Below are positions 5,294 through 5,815 of a DNA stretch of 5,815 nt, piece after piece. Every line of letters begins with the position of its first letter. The stretch's first letter is position 1. Where the stretch lies: contig WFRP01000111.1 of assembly GCA_015486505.1 (NCBI GenBank), positions 1 to 5,815 of the forward strand, written 5' to 3'. Source of the stretch: Pseudomonadota bacterium. GTDB taxonomy: Bacteria; Desulfobacterota; Anaeroferrophillalia; Anaeroferrophillales; Tharpellaceae. Position numbers and translations under genes: made by a program. The notes beneath the pieces are model-generated. The model was given only the letters and a program-made list of their open reading frames with translations, was not told the origin of the DNA and did not search any database.

Positions 5294-5815
5294 TCTCCAT
5301 GCTCACTGGTTAAGGCTATGGTATAGTTCATAGCAGAAACTATGCCATCAACGATAAACAAACCGAGACCATTGCCTGACCCAGATGGTTTCGTTGTAAA
5401 AAACGGGGCAAATATTTTTTCCTGGGTTGCAGCATCAATGCCGCAGCCATTATCAAAAAAAGAGATAATTATATTTTCCTCCTCAACTGCAATAGTAATA
5501 GCCAGAATCTTTTCCGCTGCTGTCTCTTTATCTTTCAGGGAATCGATGGCATTTATTGCCAGGTTCAGGAAGACCTGAATGAGGTTGTATTTGTTGCTGT
5601 AAATAAACAGTTCTTCGGGAGCCTTAACCGACAGAGTAATCCGGTTACTGCTTAATTGTGACTTGAGAAATTCCAGACTTTCATCGAGAACATTTTTCAG
5701 ATTGAGCCGGCTGAACGCATGACTTGAGGTGTTGGTGAGATTTAACAAGCGTTGAATGAGGTTGTTGATCAGGTCAACTCCGGTCTCCATTAAATTGAGG
5801 TATTTTATTTTTTTG
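5254..5815 (-). CDS. Sensor histidine kinase (C-terminal fragment)
   Basis: The frame is open to the right edge, so this is the C-terminal 186 residues of a longer protein. An internal ATG at 5790 has no ribosome binding site and falls in the middle of the dimerisation helix, so it is not the start. The visible part contains the end of the helical dimerisation segment (INNLIQRLLNLT), then the ATP-binding HATPase_c domain. This has an N box (FLNLAINAIDSL, near 5570-5535), a G1 box (DNGCGID), an F box (FAPFFTTK) and a G2 box (GSGNGLGL, near 5381-5358). The phosphorylated histidine and all sensory domains are outside the window. The arrangement resembles NtrB-like kinases that phosphorylate NtrC-type regulators, and the next gene encodes one, overlapping by 40 bases. 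The signal it senses cannot be inferred. Confidence 0.93.
   Translation of the reverse strand, partial: KKIKYLNLMETGVDLINNLIQRLLNLTNTSSHAFSRLNLKNVLDESLEFLKSQLSSNRITLSVKAPEELFIYSNKYNLIQVFLNLAINAIDSLKDKETAAEKILAITIAVEEENIIISFFDNGCGIDAATQEKIFAPFFTTKPSGSGNGLGLFIVDGIVSAMNYTIALTSEHGEWTKFTIRIPTDK

Noticed and set aside
5254..5790. Complete short histidine kinase starting at the ATG at 5790
   Set aside because: The frame stays open to the window edge, there is no ribosome binding site, and the ATG cuts through the dimerisation helix without a phosphorylatable H box.
1..5815. CRISPR array, tRNA or rRNA genes
   Set aside because: No regularly spaced direct repeats and no recognisable tRNA or rRNA sequence on either strand.

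Overview
The window looks like a chromosomal arsenic-resistance locus from a Gram-negative, probably anaerobic bacterium. The closest resemblance I can recall is to the deltaproteobacterial lineages (Desulfobacterota, Geobacter-like). This rests on the ACR3 subtype, on the ArsF and thioredoxin-CcdA proteins next to it, and on an NtrC-type sigma-54 regulator. It is an inference from protein character, not a taxonomic assignment. All credible genes lie on the minus strand, so the biological reading direction is right to left.

Right part (5815 to 3899): the C-terminal half of a sensor histidine kinase runs in from outside the window. Its last 40 bases overlap the start of a complete 464-residue NtrC-family response regulator (receiver, AAA+ sigma-54 activator, Fis-type helix-turn-helix). 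What the pair senses cannot be told from the window.

Middle (3898 to 3331): a 568-base region without a gene. It holds two short non-autonomous insertion elements (3740-3879 and 3365-3597). Each starts with GTAA, has inverted ends, and is flanked by an 8-base direct repeat (exact for the first, 7 of 8 for the second). Between them is a strong sigma-70-type promoter (TTGACA, 17 bases, TAAAAT) pointing at the arsenite pump gene. The second element therefore sits between promoter and gene, and it carries a terminator-like hairpin in that direction.

Left part (3330 to 1): an arsenic cluster in the order acr3 (arsenite efflux permease), a 342-base structured gap, arsF-like (secreted CxxC thioredoxin-fold protein), arsG-like (membrane-anchored thioredoxin fused to a CcdA/DsbD-type electron-transfer domain), and the first 28 codons of arsC (LMW-phosphatase-type arsenate reductase). 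ArsC would make arsenite from arsenate in the cytoplasm and Acr3 would export it. The two CxxC proteins and the CcdA domain could form a thiol relay carrying cytoplasmic electrons to the outer face of the membrane, possibly for reduction of organoarsenicals as proposed for ArsEFG-type systems. No ArsR repressor is visible.
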